Source of the DNA: Cloeon dipterum
Lineage: Eukaryota > Arthropoda > Insecta > Ephemeroptera > Baetidae
Reading direction: 5' to 3'
Assembly (NCBI RefSeq): GCF_949628265.1
Contig: NC_088790.1
Coordinates: 24,742,545-24,806,544 of the forward strand
Length of the DNA stretch: 64,000 bases
Part shown: piece by piece, positions 12,101-23,200 of the stretch
Position numbering within the stretch: the stretch's first letter is position 1
How the letters are laid out: the number at the start of each line of letters is the position of its first letter
Notes under the pieces: model-generated
What the model was told of the DNA's origin: nothing
Databases searched by the model: none
Seen by the model: the letters and a program-made list of their open reading frames with translations, nothing else
Translations under genes and position numbers: made by a program

Positions 12101-14051
12101 AAGCCGCCAAATGGTAACAAAAAAATCTATTACAATTAAAATACTCACACTGCTCTTCAGGACGCTCGTTTGGTTTACCATCGGCCTCACCCTGAGCAAG
12201 ATCATGAGCATTGCCATCGGAATGCTCGTTTACGCCACCTACTACGGCTGTGACCCTTTGACCGCTGGAGTCCGTCTTCTGATTAGCAAACTCTCTAGTG
12301 TGACTGACACGTGATTTTTGCGCAGGCTGTGAGGAAACCTGACCAGATTCTGCCTCTGTACACCAAGAGTGTGTTTGGAGAGCTGCCAGGGTTCACTGGA
12401 GTCTTGATTGCAGGCGTGTTTAGTGCGTCAATCAGGTGACCTCAACTTTTTTCAATGTAAAAAAGCATTTTAATTATAGTTATGGAAATTAATTTTCTTT
12501 CATCTTATTGAAATTCTTGAAAACAATTTCTACTAGTTTTTTTGTGTGATAAGAATTAATCTGGTTCCTTTATTTAAAAAAAAAACAAACAGCTTTGGCA
12601 AACTTGAGCAAAATTGAGACGGTTTTGGTTTTTTATTAATTAAAATTGAATAACAATTAATTATGACTTTTTTAATGTTTTTAATGGATTTAAAAATCCT
12701 GATATAGTTACAAAATAATTTACCTTCATCTATAAAGACAAATTAAAGACCTAAAACACTTTTTTAGAATTTTTGGGAATTTTAATTTTAAATTATATGT
12801 CCAGAAAGTTGACCTTTTGTCGTTTTGTCAAACAGAAAATAATAAAATCCCGCTATAAATTAATCTTATGAGATTAGGCTACATAATTTAAAAAATTCAA
12901 AACTAAATATTTAAACAAAATCATAAAAAATGTCTAAAAATCTTGAAAAAAAATGAATTAGTTCGATGTCGACTGGCTTGAACGCGATGTCCGGCGTACT
13001 CCTCGACCTTCTTCCGAAAAACTTCCTCCTGGCATGCACTGACCACAAGAATCGGCTGAGAATTTTAACCCTTTTCATGGGCGTCGTGTGCTCCGGATTG
13101 GTCGCTTGCATTTCCGTCCTCGAATCTCACGTTCTGCAGGTAACCAACACCCTTTTCAAAATAATTACATTAATTTAAAATGTATTCCTAGCTGGCTCTG
13201 AGTTTGAATGGAATCACGGCAGGAGCGATGCTCGGTCTTTTCACTTTCGGAATGTTTTTCCCTCGAGCGACACCCAGGGTAATGACCTGAATTGGAGCTT
13301 TCGAATGAATTAAATTATATCACATCTTTCTCAGGGTGCAATCGTGGGGGCAGTTGTGTCTTTGATCTCGGTTGCAATCGTGGTGGCCGGGGCTCAGTAC
13401 AACCTGAAAAAGGGCTACTTGAAACACCCCGCCCTCCCCATCTCCGTCGATCAGTGCGCTGCAAATGTCACCCTTCCTCCCCAAATAAGGTGAGAACATT
13501 TAAATTAATAGCTTTTCTAATTGACAAAAATGAAAAAAATTAATTTTTTGTTTTAGGGATTTGTTAATATTTTTCTTCTGTATTTTTAACTTTTTGCATG
13601 TCATGAGAACCCTTTTTGAGGGTAAAAAAATAAATGGGAGGACAGAAAACCGAGCTTGAGAGGAAATTCAACCTAAACAAATTTTCGAATCACATTTCTC
13701 GATTATTTTGGCTTTTTGACCTCTTTTTATTGTCTCCTTTGCAGTCATAACAACGACGACGTGTTCTTCATGTTCCGAATTTCCTACATGTATTACGCGG
13801 AGTTCGGCTTTTTCATCATGCTGGCCGTGGGCTATTTGGTGAGCCTGTTCAGTAGCGAAGAAATCAGCCGCGAGCAGCAAAGGAAGGAGCTCTACTCGCC
13901 TTTAGTGCACAGGTGGTTGCCCCAGGACGACGCGTCGCCTGAGGCAGTGCCATTGAAAGAAATTTCAGAACAAAACAACGAAAATCGTTCGTCACCGTTG
14001 GTCCAAAATGGAAAAGCGGTTGAAAAATTAAATGGAAATGGGTGCCATTAG
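9191..14051 (+). CDS. Sodium-coupled solute symporter, SLC5 family (SMVT/SMCT-like)
   Basis: Thirteen exons join in phase to a 615-residue protein: 9191-9450, 10129-10288, 10340-10405, 10472-10523, 10586-10653, 10710-10864, 11973-12113, 12161-12269, 12326-12435, 12962-13139, 13192-13278, 13335-13489 and 13745-14051. An extracellular N-terminus (NNATETDS, possible N-glycosylation) precedes TM1. The family hallmark YLMGGKKMS...SLIASHISAITVLGVPTEIY is spread over exons 1-2. GGLKAVVWADAAQ, TQCGVSQGMVQRYLS and FSASISSMSTGLN follow; the last, with its paired serines, matches the Na2-site helix of the family. The C-terminal tail after YLVSLFSSEE is cytoplasmic. The family moves vitamins, monocarboxylates or iodide into cells with Na+ at the plasma membrane; the substrate cannot be read from sequence. 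Insects carry many paralogues close to human SLC5A5/6/8/12. A family B element sits in the intron after exon 6. Confidence 0.93.
11486..11804. mobile_element. Near-palindromic inverted-repeat element (family B), copy 2
   Basis: This copy lies in the SLC5 intron between exons 6 and 7. The ends are CCAGTTGCATAAACCC and GGGTTTATGCAACTGG, followed inward by CCGCCAACAGATGGCGC and its reverse complement. The inner parts (GCTGCGATTTCAGACTCAAT and its inverted partner) are shared with copy 1. The whole unit can fold into one long hairpin. It is a nonautonomous DNA element with no coding capacity. Confidence 0.82.
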
Positions 14052-14470
14052 AGAGGGGCGTGGAGTTTCTTTCTTTCTTTCACTGCCGTTTTCCTTGTGA
14101 TTTTCTTTGTGAGATTTTGTAATAATTATGAATGCTAGATAGGCAACCCGCTGCTCTTGTGGGTCCAGCACGCTGCCTAACTTGATAATCCAAGGCAAAC
14201 ATTTATTGCTGAATTGTTCTCGGCCTTTTATAAAAAAATTGACAGTTGAAATTTTTATTGGTGGATTCATCCACAAATATAGCGTTTGTTTGAACTTATT
14301 GTAGATGTTTTTTTTAAATCTGTTTATTTTCAAAATCATCATAAGATGCTGGGGATTGGAGTTTGTATTTTTCTTTGAACAGCAGATAATAATAAAATTT
14401 TTTTAGCACTATTAATTTCAGAAATTTGGCTTTTACGTAATAACAACTTTTGAAATAAAGTAATTCTGGT
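14052..14470 (+). other. 3'UTR of the SLC5 gene with polyadenylation signal
   Basis: Noncoding sequence follows the stop codon. AATAAA occurs at 14454-14459 and is the best-placed polyadenylation signal; weaker A/T-rich candidates lie near 14386. The 3'UTR includes one copy of the 40-nt hairpin-like repeat at 14141-14180. Confidence 0.55.
14141..14180 (+). repeat. 40-nt hairpin-like element, copy 1
   Basis: It begins AGGCAACCCGCTGCTCTTG and ends CAGCACGCTGCCTAA, so TAGGCA and TGCCTA at its ends can pair. It aligns without gaps to the copies at 18347-18386, 32970-33009 and 59553-59592. It sits in the SLC5 3'UTR. The nature is unknown: a remnant of a small element or a structured RNA motif. 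Confidence 0.55.
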
Positions 14471-15212
14471 TTTTGGTAATTTCTATTGTGTCTTATTCTA
14501 ATTCTAATTTTAAAATTGGTCAACAGCAGGGCATTTAACAATATTTTGATTTTTTGGCTGTTGTTTAATTTCATATTTGTTTGTAATACTCAACAAAACA
14601 GCAACCACAGTAATTAAAATTTAGGTTATACCAAATAATTCATAAAATTAAACTGCTTATCAATGTTTTCCGCTTGATTCCGATCCCTCTGGTCGCAATT
14701 TATCCAACGGTGTGCAAATTTTGAGGTAAATCACTCTGATTGTGAAAAAATCGTGATTTTATTCAGTTTGGAGACAGTTCTCCTCGCTTGATTAGCCAGT
14801 TGTTTCGCGACCTGAGAAAATTGTAACTCTTCAATTTTTTTTTAATATTTTGTTACATTAATTCGTTTAAAAAATTGTTTTTTTTTTTGCTAAATCCTTT
14901 TCTTTTTGCATAAATATTTAACTTCCATTGGAAATTAAACAAATGATGTGGAAAAATTTACAGTTTTTGGAGTAAATTCACACCAGGATGAAATAACTAG
15001 ATGCTTCCAGGAAATGAAGCAGATTTTCCGGGCAGTGTGTAGCATTTTTTCTTTTTAAATTAGTGTGCTGGGGTGGCAGCTTCTGCGCGAGATTTTATTG
15101 GATTACAGCTCGATTATCCACTCTGGTGCGTTAAGGCGGCATCTGCGCCCCGACTGATAGCGAGCGAGAGTCGGTGCGGGGGCGGCAGCATTGCACTAAC
15201 CTGTGGCCCGCC
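14471..15212. other. Spacer and probable promoter/5'UTR of the SLC18 gene
   Basis: The stretch is AT-rich up to about 15060. It is then GC-rich to the SLC18 start codon (CGAGCGAGAG, GGCGGCAGC), as expected for a promoter and 5'UTR. No TATA box is obvious. Confidence 0.45.
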
Positions 15213-18200
15213 ATGGAGTCGAGTTCGGGAGAAAAGTTCTCGTTGGTCGTCGTCGTCTACCTCGCCTACCTGCTCGACAATGTGCTTCTCACCGTTGTCG
15301 GTACGTAAAATTTTTACTAAAAAATATAAACGAAAAATAGAAAAAATTTACTAAATTTAATTCCTTGTGCCTTGATAAATTTCTTTAGAGGAATTTCGAA
15401 AGTTCAGAGCATGAAAATTTAATAATAATTTATTTTTGAATTTGTTCCGCAGTGCCAATCATACCGGACTACCTGTATTCGATTGACTCGGTCAAAGGCG
15501 AAAACCTCCTTCTGCCTGTCGTGGCGGAGAACTCGAAAGTGGCCCTTTTGCTGTCGTCCAAGGCGCTGATTCAGCTGTTCGCCAATCCTGCTCTCGGATT
15601 TGTCATTAGCCGCATCGGATATCAAATTCCGCTCCTCTTCGGCACACTTTTCCTCTTCATCGTTTCTCTCGGTAAATATTTTTTGAAATATAAATTTGAG
15701 ACTGACAATTTTTACGCAGTGTTTGCAATGGCTGACGACTACCTGTGGCTTTTCATCGCGAGGAGCATGCACGGAATCGCGTCCGCAAGCATTTCTGTGT
15801 CAGGTAAAAAATGTTGCGTCATATTATAACCTGATTTTTTGTAAGCTGTGAAATTGAATAAAAATCTTCAACACTTTTAAACCCCTAGTACAGGAGTGAT
15901 TTTCCAATAAAAAATTTAGAAAAAGTCTTGGTTTTAAAATTTTGTTGTGTGGAATAATTTTTACTGAAATACTGAAACGATAAAATTTAAATATAAAAAG
16001 GAAGAAAAATCATCGAACTTGCCAGTCTGTTTAAATTAATATGCTTCGTAAATGTGTTTTAAAATGTCAAAACTATCCGAATTTTGCAAACTTTTTGTCA
16101 AAACAACCTTCTTTTGATTGAAAAATTCACACAGCACAATTCTAGTAGTAGTTTTTAGAACTGTGCGTCCATTATAACATTTTATACCTTGTTACTCTGT
16201 CCAATAAAGTATTTTTTTAAATAAATTAAACGCGCAGCCCTAAAAAATAAACAAATATTTTGAATAAAAATGTATTCTTACCAACAACTTTTGTTTTATA
16301 GTTTGAAATGTATTTTTAGGTATGTGCGGAATCGCCGAAAACTTTGTCGAAGAAAAGGAACGGAGCAAAATGATGGGTCTGGTGTTGGGGAGCATGGCAC
16401 TCGGCGTGCTCTTAGGCTATCCCCTGGGCGCCGTTCTCTACGACCTGTTGGCCAGGAAGTCAGCCCCTTTCTTCCTGATCGCTTTCCTGGTCGCAATTTG
16501 TTTCGGTATGCATTAAAATATTTTTTATTGTTAAAATGGTTTAATTGAATGTTAAAATATTAGTTTTGCAGTGCCGACGGCTTGAGCTCTCCTGTCGAAA
16601 CTTCAAGGTTGGTTGAAAATGAGTAATAACTATTAACAAGTAAAAAAAGAAAATCAGAATGGACAAATTGTGTCATAATAAGAATTAATTAAACAATCTG
16701 ATTCAACCCGTTATTTAAATTAAAATTAGATATATGTATTTAATTTAGGAAAAAAATTATCTAGTATAGAAGTCATAACAACAATCCTTCTAGTCTTTTT
16801 GCACATTAATTTCAATTATTCTCCGTTTTACTGGTTGCAAAATCTTGGATAAAACCTTATTTCACTTTTTTGAAGGTAAAATTGTGATTTTATTTTAACA
16901 GTAAAATTTTCTGCTTTGAGGCTTGCATTGAGGCGACCTGGTACCAATTTCGTTCTGCAAACTACGATGACGAGGAGGAGGAGGGGGACGAGGAGTTTGG
17001 TTTTCTGCAAATCCTCCGCCAGAGAAACATCATGCTGTCGGCGGGCGCCATTCTCATCAGCACCTCGGCCATGGCCGTTTTAGAGCCCTGTCTGCCCCTC
17101 TGGCTTATGGAGACGATGAAGCCAAAGGTCTGAATTTAAGCTAATTCTGAGTGAGAGGTGATTGGAAATTTAATCGAGTCTCTGTTCTAATTGCAGAAGT
17201 GGCAGCTGGGAACGGTGTTCATCCCGGACAGCCTCGGATATTTGTTTGGCACAAATTTTTTCGGGCCGCTCGCCTACAAGTTCGGATTCGGGTTTTTGGC
17301 CTTGGCGGCCATGCTGCTCGTCGGGGTTTGCGCCTTCATGGTACGAAAGATGAGCATTTTTCGAGCTGATTTCTGATTTTAAACATACCATTCAATGCAT
17401 CTAGTTTTTTAAATTTATTTTATTTATTTAAAATCACGAATAATCCACATTTGCAGGTTTTTGGGGGTTTAGGAAAAATTCAAACACCGTCAAGTGGAAC
17501 AACGTCCTCAGAAAAAATACGTTTTTCACCAAATCTCGACTTCTAAGCTTTAGAATTTCAAAACCCACACACCACTAGACTAGTTTAAACCTCCTCTACA
17601 TAGCCATAGCATTCTTCATCCCCTTTTTTCCACCCTAAAAAACGGAATATTTTTCAATTTTTTTTATGCTTTGCACCTCACTGCACAACGGAGTTGTGTG
17701 TTTAATGCCCTTAAACCACTTCAGTGCACATCATAAGATGTGAAGATGATTCAAATGGTATTCAGTTTTGGTATTTGTAATTGTTAGGACTCCAGATTTT
17801 GCTGACACGCTGTTTTTTTTATTATTATTAAAATGCACTCATCAGAACAACAACAATGTTTTTTTTACCAATTCACGACTTCTGAGCGTCATAATTGCAA
17901 AAACTGCACACCGTTCGGCTCATCATAACCACCTGTTGAGATAGCTAATGAAGTCAACCCCCATTTAAAACAATAAAAAATTAGAAAAATACAATTTGGA
18001 AATAAATTGAGCGTGTGTATGCAAGTAAAAATGACTAAAATTCAGTCATTCCTCGTTCTCACCCCTAGAATGCAAGTGCTGAGACTTGCTCAAGATTAGT
18101 TGAAATTAGAAACTTTCCGTTACTTTGCACAATTTTGTATTAATTAACACCTTTGATTTATAAAACTTATTGAAAGATATATTTTGGTTCTAATCTTTCT

Positions 18201-18956
18201 ATTAAAACAGTATCGTATAAATTCCAAAAATTTTACAAAGGGACTTCTTTCCTTGCTCTTTTTCCTGGATTAAAAAAGGAAAACTGCAAACCCAGTAAAA
18301 TTTATTGAACAGATTTTAAGAAAACGTTCCTGTGATTTCCAATGATATGCAACCCGCTGGTCTTGCTTGACGAGCAATTTGCCTACTGGTGCAATTCCCC
18401 CAAAATGTGTTTTTTTTAATTTATTTAACCTCGATAAAAACTATATAACACATATTTTTTTAAAATAATTCTCTATTCTTTTGGTGCTTTTCAGGTGTCT
18501 TTCGCCAGGAGTGTCCTCGAACTGTTGATCCCGCATTTCGGGCTCGGTTTGGGCATCGGAGTCGTCGACGCGACCATGGTTCCCCTGATGGCCCAGTTTG
18601 TAGACCAGTCCACTTCGACCAAGGCTCAGTATGGGCCGGTTTACGCTTTGCAACAGGCTGCCGTCAGCCTCGCCTACTTCTTAGGTACTAAATTAATTTA
18701 AGCAACAATTTAAGACTCTCGTAATTTAATGAATTATATCAGGACCGATTGTCGGAAGTCTCGGAGTGGACTATGTTGGCTTTCCGGTGCTGATGGGCCT
18801 CATCGGGACGGCAAACCTGTGCTACTGCTTCTTCCTGCCCACCTTAGGAATGAGCAACAACTCCGCAAAATATCAGAATCAAGTGGGTATTTTTTTTTAA
18901 ATAAATGATTGAAAAAATATTTTCATGGTTTTAAATTTTTACAGATCCTTAACTAG
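15213..18956 (+). CDS. SLC18-family vesicular transporter, VMAT-like (portabella-type candidate)
   Basis: Ten exons: 15213-15300, 15453-15671, 15720-15803, 16320-16505, 16572-16607, 16902-17127, 17197-17340, 18495-18684, 18743-18882 and 18945-18956, for about 441 residues. The SLC18 signature LLDNVLLTVVVPIIPDYLYS opens TM1, with its conserved Asp at residue 22. LLSSKALIQLFANP (conserved Lys), GYPLGAVLYDL, METMKPKKWQLG and FGLGLGIGVVDATM follow in family order. This superfamily loads monoamines or acetylcholine into vesicles in exchange for protons. Three differences stand out. The first lumenal loop is very short. The TM11 Asp of VMAT and VAChT (YAIAD) is replaced by Gln in YALQQAAVSLAY. An acidic run (YDDEEEEGDEE) fills the central loop. 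These fit the insect portabella branch better than true VMAT, though that is from memory. The exon 4/5 junction is one base out of frame. Confidence 0.85.
16572..16607 (+). other. 36-base microexon of the SLC18 gene with a one-base phase conflict
   Basis: The intervals TTTTGCAG before and GTTGGT after mark this microexon. Read as ADGLSSPVETS it matches the VMAT segment that begins with a conserved DG, and it runs on correctly into exon 6 (SKIFCFEAC). Exon 4 ends in TTC-G before GTATGC, leaving one base where two are needed. Any other joining gives a stop (GTG CCG ACG GCT TGA) or loses the family match. A missing G in the GG before the exon 4 donor would repair the phase. Confidence 0.6.
17527..17610 (+). 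repeat. Dispersed repeat (family C), copy 1
   Basis: CACCAAATCTCGAC, then CAAAACCCACACACCACTAGAC and ACCTCCTC, are shared in order with 43830-43909 on the other strand. They match more weakly the stretch at 17866-17946. The repeat lies in the intron between SLC18 exons 7 and 8. Confidence 0.5.
17866..17946 (+). repeat. Dispersed repeat (family C), copy 2, diverged
   Basis: ACCAATTCACGACTTCTGAGC, then AATTGCAAAAACTGCACACC and ACCACCTGTTGAGATAGC, follow the same order and spacing as copy 1, about 340 bases upstream in the same intron. Confidence 0.4.
18347..18386 (+). repeat. 40-nt hairpin-like element, copy 2
   Basis: It begins ATGCAACCCGCTGGTCTTG and ends CGAGCAATTTGCCTAC. It is gapless against the three other copies; its second half is identical for 16 bases to the copy at 32970-33009. 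It lies in the SLC18 intron before exon 8. Confidence 0.6.
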
Positions 18957-20149
18957 TGGAGAGTTGAAGGGCTTTCCATAATATACAACTATATGATAAA
19001 ATAATGCTGCATGTGACAGTTTCAATAAAAAAAATAAAAATTCTCTCAAATTAAGCATTTCTACTCTGTACAAACGCATATCATGTAATTGTTCAAAGTT
19101 AAACAAATAAAAAGTGCATTGAAATTAATCGAATCGTATTTTAATTTTAAATTCCTTTGCAAATTAGAAATCACGTTAATTAAGTATAAAAATAGAAATA
19201 ATTTCACTATGTAACTAAGAAAATTTACAATACCTCACTCTGAAGGGCTATTTATGTGACGCAGATAGCTCAAACGGGGCATTCATGGTTGTTGTCGATA
19301 TCTCGACTCGTTGCATCCAATAAACTGGAAGCGTTTCGGAAATAATTGATTTAGCACCAAACTTACCGACACAGATGCGACTCGGAATTGCTCCTCTGAT
19401 TAGATCAGCAAATCCTTGCAAATAAGTCAGATTCGCACAGCTTTAAATCTAATTATCAGTTTGCTACTGACGTCAAATCTGCAATTGTAATTTAAACTCT
19501 TTAGATTTTTTTAAAGATAAGAATTTAAAAAGGTCGAATAATTGTTTCCTATGCCTTGATTTTTATTTAGGAAAATTAACACTTCTGAACCTCACTTTAA
19601 CAGGAGTTTTTTTTAGCTACTTTGGGCACTGTTGCACTTTGCCGCGCATTTCCACGATCAATTCGGTTATTTTATTCGAAAAAGGATAATTTGGTCAAGT
19701 AAAATTTCATCTAAAACTGCCGAAATTCATCAAGAAACCACCTGAATTAGTTTTAAACCTCTATTTTTAATAAATAATAGGCAAACATTAAAAGCGTGAT
19801 TCTTGGGAAAAAATTAGATCTGAAAAGATGAATGAAAACCCGTCTAAATTAGGGCAAAAACCGTCAAATATTTTCTATCACGTTTATTAAATTAAATAAA
19901 GCAATAGTCACCTATCTGGAAAATTTTAAAACAATTTCCGGAACTTTCCCCAACTCTCGATTCATCGGAGGTATTGAATCCATGAATGGAAGGCGTTAAT
20001 TCAACTCAGCATTTACGTCACTGAAGCGCTATCCTCCCTTCCGCAGCGCTGAAGACCAGAATGAGCACACCACTGGTGTGGAAATGAGTGGTAATCGAAT
20101 CGAAATTGAATTTGGCCGCAATCCACCCACGACACAGGCACTCCGCTCC
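18957..20149. other. SLC18 3'UTR and AT-rich spacer
   Basis: AATAAA at 19024-19029 and further A-rich copies just after it can serve as the SLC18 polyadenylation signal. Nothing else is supported up to the TATA box at 20150. Confidence 0.55.
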
Positions 20150-20156
20150 TATATAT
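20150..20156 (+). promoter_or_regulatory. TATA box of the Arg/Asp/Ser-repeat gene
   Basis: TATATAT followed by CGGCC lies about 90 bases before the start codon. A start at the CTCAGGC near 20173-20180 gives normal TATA spacing and a 5'UTR of about 60 bases. Confidence 0.6.
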
Positions 20157-20239
20157 CGGCCGTCCTGCGACGCTCAGGCACACTCCAACTCCAGACTCAG
20201 CCAAGGAAGGACTAGCAGACTATCACAGCAAGACGCAAA

Positions 20240-23200
20240 ATGCGACGCACCAGGCACAAAATTCTGCCCTCCCGCTGCCGCCTGGCGCTGGGCTTCCTGC
20301 TCGCCTACCTCACGGGCTTGGCCTTCGCAGAGCTGCACGGCCAGACTCCGACGGACCACGACTTCATCACTTCTGAAGATCGAACCATTCTATATGAATC
20401 AAGGTAATGTCATTTAAAAATCTTCAGGTCTTCTGTAAAAATCAGATTTCTTTGTTGGCTTTTGCGCTTTTTTCATGCACAAAATTTTCAATTTACTGAT
20501 AATCCGTTTTTTATGAAAGTTCCGCACTTGACTCGTTGTTTTAAATAATAATATGAATTTGTTTCAGAATGAAATCCATAGCTGACGACCTGCAACCACG
20601 TCGGGCCTCCAGGACTGATGAAAGTGAGTTGAAGGCAATTATTTATAATTTCAGTAAACTTCGGACGCTTTTAGACACGTTTAACTTATTTTTCTTGTTT
20701 AATGTTTAGGAGAATTAAGAAAAAAATGTTGATTGAGTTGAGGAATTAAAGCTTTAAAATCCAGACAATAATTCTAAAAATCCTGAAACTGAAGGTTTTA
20801 TTTTTAAAATTTGTATTGAATTGAAAAGAACACTCTTCTTCTAGATAGATTGAAAATTTGCTTAACTTATTTATTAACATTGACGGGACTTCACAAAAGA
20901 ACATATTACCGAGAGTTAAAATAATTAAAAGGACAGTTTCACCACACGCTTGAATTTATATGAATGAAACAAATAGTTTGAACAATCTTTAAATAAAAAA
21001 ACGAGATTTTTTCGGCGATTATTTTAGTTTTTTAACTGCTTGAAATGTAATTCCTCTTCTAATTTTTAACAGGCAGAGATCTTGAACGCGGCTCACGAAG
21101 GCTTGACGAAAGGGAGGACGCCAGACGGCTGTCCAGAGAGTCGGACACTACCAGCCGACGCTTGGACGAGAGGGACTCCCGAAACTCCAGGTGGGAGGAC
21201 ACTTTGCGGAGGTCCGAACGCCGTGCAACCCAGGAAGTCCGTCGCGAGGTCCGCCGTGAGGCAGACACGATGGGCGCAGCTCGTCGGGACTCTCGGTTGG
21301 ACTCCCGCCGCGATACCAGAGAGGAGCTGGACGGAATAAATCGGGAAAGAACCGATACCACTCGTAAACTTGAACGCAGACAGGAGGCCCGTGAGTCCCG
21401 CAGAGATCTCAGGGGAGAGTCCCGCATCCAAGAAAACAGAAGGGACTCCCTACGGGAGGAATCCGCGAGGAGGGATGTCCGTCGAGAAGACTCTGACTCA
21501 AACGGCTCTCGCCGTGAAGTCCAGGAGACCAAGGACTTCCGTGATTCAAGGGACTCCAGAGTCATTGAGAAGCGGGAAGTTGAAAGAGTTGGTGAGTCTT
21601 TGCGACGAGTGGATGCAGATCGTTCAGAAATGAGGGACTCTCGCCGAGAGATTCGTCAGAGGGTCATGGAGAGGCGTGTTGAAGAGTCCAGGGATACAAG
21701 GGAAGCCCGAGATTCCCGCTCAAGAGCTCAACGTGTCCAAGAGGCCAGGGAAATTCGACGAGACACCCGTTCTCTTGACGAATCCAGGGACTCCAGACGA
21801 CAAGACATCCGCTTGGAGAGGCGTGACCCTCAACGAGTCGAACTTTCAAGGGACTCTCGAAGAATGGAGCGGTCTGAATCTATTAGAGACTCTCGTCAAA
21901 TTATGGAGAGGCGTGTGGCCAGACGGGTTGATGAGTCCAGGGACACCGGAGTGCGTGCAAAAATGAGGGACTCTAACCGGGGCACACATCTAAGGCGAGC
22001 TGTAGAGTCCAGGGACTCCAGAAGACTCGAGGACACAAGAGCCAGAGATTCTAGACGAGTCGAAGAAGCCAGGGACAATCGACGAGACATTCAGATTGAA
22101 AGGCGTCTAGATGAGTCCAGGGACTCCGGGCGACAAGACATCCGCTTGGAGAGGCGTGACGTCCAACGAGTTGAGGCATCTAGGGACTCTCAAAGTATGG
22201 AGCGGTCACGCCAGAGAATCATGGAGAGGCGTGAGGCCAGACGCGTTGAAGAGTCCAGGGACTCCTCAAGAACACGTGACGACACCATGGAACGAAAAGA
22301 CTTGAGGGATTCTGAGAGACGTGAATCTCGACGAGTTGTTGAGTCCAGAGACACCCGTGAAATGAGAGACTCTCGCCTGGGTACACGTCAGAGGAACGTC
22401 GAGAGGCGAGTTGAAGAGTCTAGGGACTCAAGGAGACTTGAAGACACACGAGAAGCTAAAGGTTCTAGAGCTCAACGGGTCCTAGAGGACAGGGAAAATC
22501 GACGAAACACTCGTACTGAGAGGCGACTGGACGAATCCAGGGACTCCAGGCGTGATGCCCAACGTATCGAGCTTTCAAAGGACCGAAGAATGGAGCAGTC
22601 TCGCAGAGACTCACGCCAGACAATCATGGAGAGGAGCCGTGAGGCCAGGCGCGTCGAGTCCAGGGATTCTAGAATACGTGATGACGCTCTGGCACGAACA
22701 GATTCTGAATCTCGACGAGTTGTAGAGTCCAGGGAATCAAGGAGAGAAGCCCGAGTTTCCCGCTCTAGAGCTGAACGAGTCGAAGAGTCCAGGGACGCAA
22801 GAGACACCCGGGAACGAGCAGATTTGAGCAATTCTCGCCGGCAAGTTGATGATTTGAAGGATACCCACATGGACAGGCGCCAAGGAGCTGCAGAAAGGCG
22901 TCTTGAAGAATCTCGCGACTCTCAACGAGAAATCCAGGATACCCGTGAAGCAAGGGATTCTCGCCTGACAATGAATCGCAGAGAAGATCAGGTAAATTTA
23001 CAAAAAAAAAACTGTCTTCAACCACGCTAAATATGGATGTATTTTTTACAGGCTGCTGAAAGGAGGAGCATTCGATTGGAAAAACCTGAGACTGAACGAA
23101 ACTCTTTGTCTTTGCTGGGAGCACAGGTGTCTGCATTCGCTCCTGTCGAGTTGATGGCATCTGGAAACTACATGAAGTACGCTGCCAACACACTGACCGC

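Noticed and set aside
21059-21565. Long minus-strand open frame opposite the ESRDSRR exon, and similar ones at 22472-22870 and 22765-23193
   Set aside because: They are shadows of the repetitive codon composition (few stop codons in any frame). Splice phase, signal peptide and promoter all support the plus strand.
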